A stretch of DNA of 34,022 nt from the NCBI GenBank assembly GCA_937880925.1, contig CALGGB010000134.1:1-34022 (forward strand), given 5' to 3'. Shown here piece by piece: positions 32,288 to 34,022 of this stretch (within the stretch, counting starts at the first letter, position 1; every line of letters begins with the position of its first letter). A program made the position numbers and the translations under genes. The notes below the pieces were generated by a model, which made no database searches, was not told where the DNA came from, and worked only from the letters and a program-made list of their open reading frames with translations. Source of the DNA: an uncultured Rhodospirillaceae bacterium. Its GTDB lineage: Bacteria; Pseudomonadota; Alphaproteobacteria; SP197.

Positions 32288-33028
32288 ATGAACCGTTGCC
32301 GTTTCACCGCCGCCCTGCTTGCCTGCGCTCTGCTGACCGTGGGGATGCAGGTCCGCGCCCAGACTGAACCGCTCCAGACCCAGGCCGACCGGCTCCGTGA
32401 ACTCGCAGCCAGCCGCCAGGCTGTGATTCTGCCTCTCGATGGTGCCCTGGATCCCGTGATCGCGGAGTCACCGGAGCAACCTGAACAATCGCCGCCGCCT
32501 GAACCCGAAGCGCCCAGTGTCCTCGTGGTGCCCCAAAGCGAGCCCGGTACGCCGCCGTCCCCGCCGCTTGAGGGCGATGCACCGGCGGCTGAAGCGGCCC
32601 AAGAGGGCCTTGATGAGCCCTCCATCGCGGATGTCGCCGCGCAGGAACCATCTGGCGACAGCCAGGTTCCGGCCGGTCAGGACGATGGCGCGGATGCGGC
32701 CATGCTGCCCGATCTAGACGGCATTGAAGGCCTGGTGGTAGCCGAACTCGGCAATCCCGATTCGATCGGCCCCTACCGCCTCTGGCTCGCCTCTTTCCGC
32801 ACGGTGCGCGAAGCCCAGGCCGGCTGGCTACAGCTCGCCAAGGACAACCGGGATGTCCTGGGCGATCTGCTGCCCGTGATCGTGATGAAGGAACTGGGCG
32901 GAGACAGCGGCACGTTTTTTCGTCTCCAGGCCGGCCCCCTGGCGGATGAGGGGCAGGCCCAAGCACGCTGTGAGACCCTGAAATCGCGCACGCTCTATTG
33001 CGCCATTCTTGGCCCCGACGAGGGCTGA
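32288..33028 (+). CDS. Exported SPOR-domain protein
   Basis: 246 residues. A signal peptide (MNRCRFTAALLACALLTVGM, likely cut after VRA-Q) is followed by a long disordered Pro/Glu/Ala-rich linker (about 50-150) and a C-terminal SPOR domain (about 155-243) with RLWLASFRTVREAQAGW and FRLQAGPLADEGQAQ. By family, SPOR binds denuded glycan strands at division sites in the periplasm. There is no clear lipobox: cysteines occur in the signal but not with a small residue pattern before them at the cut. An in-frame TTG at 32279 is a less likely start; neither start has a good ribosome site. The stop lies 7 bases from that of the convergent flavoprotein gene. Confidence 0.85.
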   Translation: MNRCRFTAALLACALLTVGMQVRAQTEPLQTQADRLRELAASRQAVILPLDGALDPVIAESPEQPEQSPPPEPEAPSVLVVPQSEPGTPPSPPLEGDAPAAEAAQEGLDEPSIADVAAQEPSGDSQVPAGQDDGADAAMLPDLDGIEGLVVAELGNPDSIGPYRLWLASFRTVREAQAGWLQLAKDNRDVLGDLLPVIVMKELGGDSGTFFRLQAGPLADEGQAQARCETLKSRTLYCAILGPDEG

Positions 33029-33035
33029 ATCCGCT

Positions 33036-34022
33036 CTAAAGCGCGCTGCCTGCCTTCAATCCGTCGAACACGGCCTCTTCGGCGGTGCGTGGCGCCAGGC
33101 AGTCGCCGACCAGGTGGATCTCTCCGTCCCAGTCCTCCAGGGCGTCGATCAGGGTTGTTACGGAGTTGTGGCCCAGGGCCGTGACCACCGTGTCGATGCC
33201 TTCCAGAATGATCGGATCGCCGCTGGTGGCGTGCTGGAAATAGGCGCTGTCGCTGTCGGCGCCGAACAGGCGGGCATAGGGGATGACCTTGACGCCGAGC
33301 TTCTGCAGGGTCGCCGCCCAGTGGTCACGCACGTACATCTGGATCGTCTGCCCCGGCATGTAGCCATCGACCGCCAGGGTGACCTCGCAGCCGTTGCGCG
33401 CCAGCATTTCGGCCAGCCCCATGCCGATCCAGTCGCAGCGCCAGTCGGCAATGACGACCCGGCCGCCGACATTTGCCTCGCCCCGGATCACGGCCCATGC
33501 CTCGACCATGTGGGCCTCCTCGGCGCCTTCGATCTCCACCGGAGCCGGCCTTGCGCCCGTGGCGATGATCACGGCGTCGGGGCTTTCCTTCTCGATCAGC
33601 GCGCGGTCGACCGGGGTGTTGCGGCGCACGGTCACGCCCGCCAGCTCCATCTCGCGCGTGAGGTTGGTGACGATGCCGCCGAATTCGGCGCGCCCGGGCA
33701 GCGCCTGGGCGAGCAGGGCCTGGCCGCCCAGCTGGGCGGCGGCCTCGCACAGGATCACCTCGTTGCCGCGCTCGGCTGCCACCGCGGCGGCTTTCATGCC
33801 GCCGGGCCCGCCGCCGGCGACCAGCACCTTCTTGGCGTTGCTCGCGGTCTTGCGCGTGCCATAGGTGATCTCGCGCCCGGTTTCGGGATGCTGGATGCAG
33901 GAGATGCCGTAGCCCATGTGCATGTGGCCGATGCAGGCCTGATTGCAGCCGATGCAGGCGCGGATGTCGTCGACACGGCCCTCGCGCGCCTTGTTGGCGA
34001 TCTCGGGATCGGCGATCTGGGC
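33036..34022 (-). CDS. NADH:flavin oxidoreductase, FadH/trimethylamine dehydrogenase-like, C-terminal part
   Basis: The last 328 residues are visible; the frame runs off the window at 34022, so the N-terminal TIM barrel is missing. It begins within the linker QIADPEIANKAREGRVDDIR, followed by CIGCNQACIGHMHMGYGISC, the Cys-x2-Cys-x3-Cys-x11-Cys set that binds the 4Fe-4S cluster of this family. Next come a Rossmann FAD/NAD(P) motif VLVAGGGPGGMKAAAVAAERG and a second nucleotide-binding region near GGRVVIADW. The end GDCLAPRTAEEAVFDGL is typical of FadH-like enzymes. Family members act on 2,4-dienoyl-CoA, methylated amines or N-methylproline; the barrel needed to choose among them is outside the window. 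Confidence 0.88.
   Translation of the reverse strand, partial: AQIADPEIANKAREGRVDDIRACIGCNQACIGHMHMGYGISCIQHPETGREITYGTRKTASNAKKVLVAGGGPGGMKAAAVAAERGNEVILCEAAAQLGGQALLAQALPGRAEFGGIVTNLTREMELAGVTVRRNTPVDRALIEKESPDAVIIATGARPAPVEIEGAEEAHMVEAWAVIRGEANVGGRVVIADWRCDWIGMGLAEMLARNGCEVTLAVDGYMPGQTIQMYVRDHWAATLQKLGVKVIPYARLFGADSDSAYFQHATSGDPIILEGIDTVVTALGHNSVTTLIDALEDWDGEIHLVGDCLAPRTAEEAVFDGLKAGSAL

Noticed and set aside
33000-33050. A shared terminator between the convergent SPOR and flavoprotein genes.
   Set aside because: The 7-base gap and its surroundings show only imperfect pairing around TCTAAAGCGCGC and no T-run.

Overview
The window looks like chromosomal DNA of a free-living, GC-rich alphaproteobacterium, most likely Rhodospirillales-like. 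The reasons are very high G+C third positions, the housekeeping genes present (cysQ, Sua5-type tsaC, a D-2-hydroxyacid dehydrogenase), and giant FecR-headed RTX proteins of a kind I remember from that group. This placement is an inference from gene style, not from a marker gene. I saw no tRNA, rRNA, CRISPR array or insertion sequence.

Layout. (1) 1-1055, minus strand: the start of a NatB-type ABC-2 permease and the whole NatA-type ATPase. (2) 1342-4185, plus strand: an OmpA-domain lipoprotein closed by a strong terminator, then a CPA1 Na+/H+ antiporter whose stop codon overlaps the start of a small secreted protein of unknown function. (3) 4410-25649, plus strand: one reading frame of 7080 codons encoding a giant calcium-binding RTX surface protein, interrupted by a single in-frame amber codon at 21093-21095. 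(4) 25898-28951, plus strand: a 1017-residue paralogue with the same N-terminal FecR module, the same beta domain and the same C-terminal secretion region, but almost no RTX repeats. (5) 28968-32176, minus strand: a compact operon cysQ - tsaC - FAD-linked oxidase. (6) 32288-33028, plus strand: an exported SPOR-domain protein. (7) 33036-34022, minus strand: the C-terminal part of a FadH-like Fe-S flavoprotein running off the window.

The centre of interest is the pair of secreted proteins. Both lack a Sec signal peptide. Both start with about 300 homologous residues: a W-LRA-F motif block, a FecR domain and a helical acidic stretch. Both end in the same type I secretion-like C-terminus. The giant protein fills the space between with RTX nonapeptides arranged in higher-order modules, an eight-copy beta module cluster, and a seven-bladed FG-GAP-like propeller. 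No type I exporter genes lie in the window, so the HlyB/HlyD/TolC equivalents must be elsewhere. The amber codon separates the FecR end from the secretion signal. It is therefore a natural knockout, a sequencing error or a readthrough site, and the sequence alone cannot say which.
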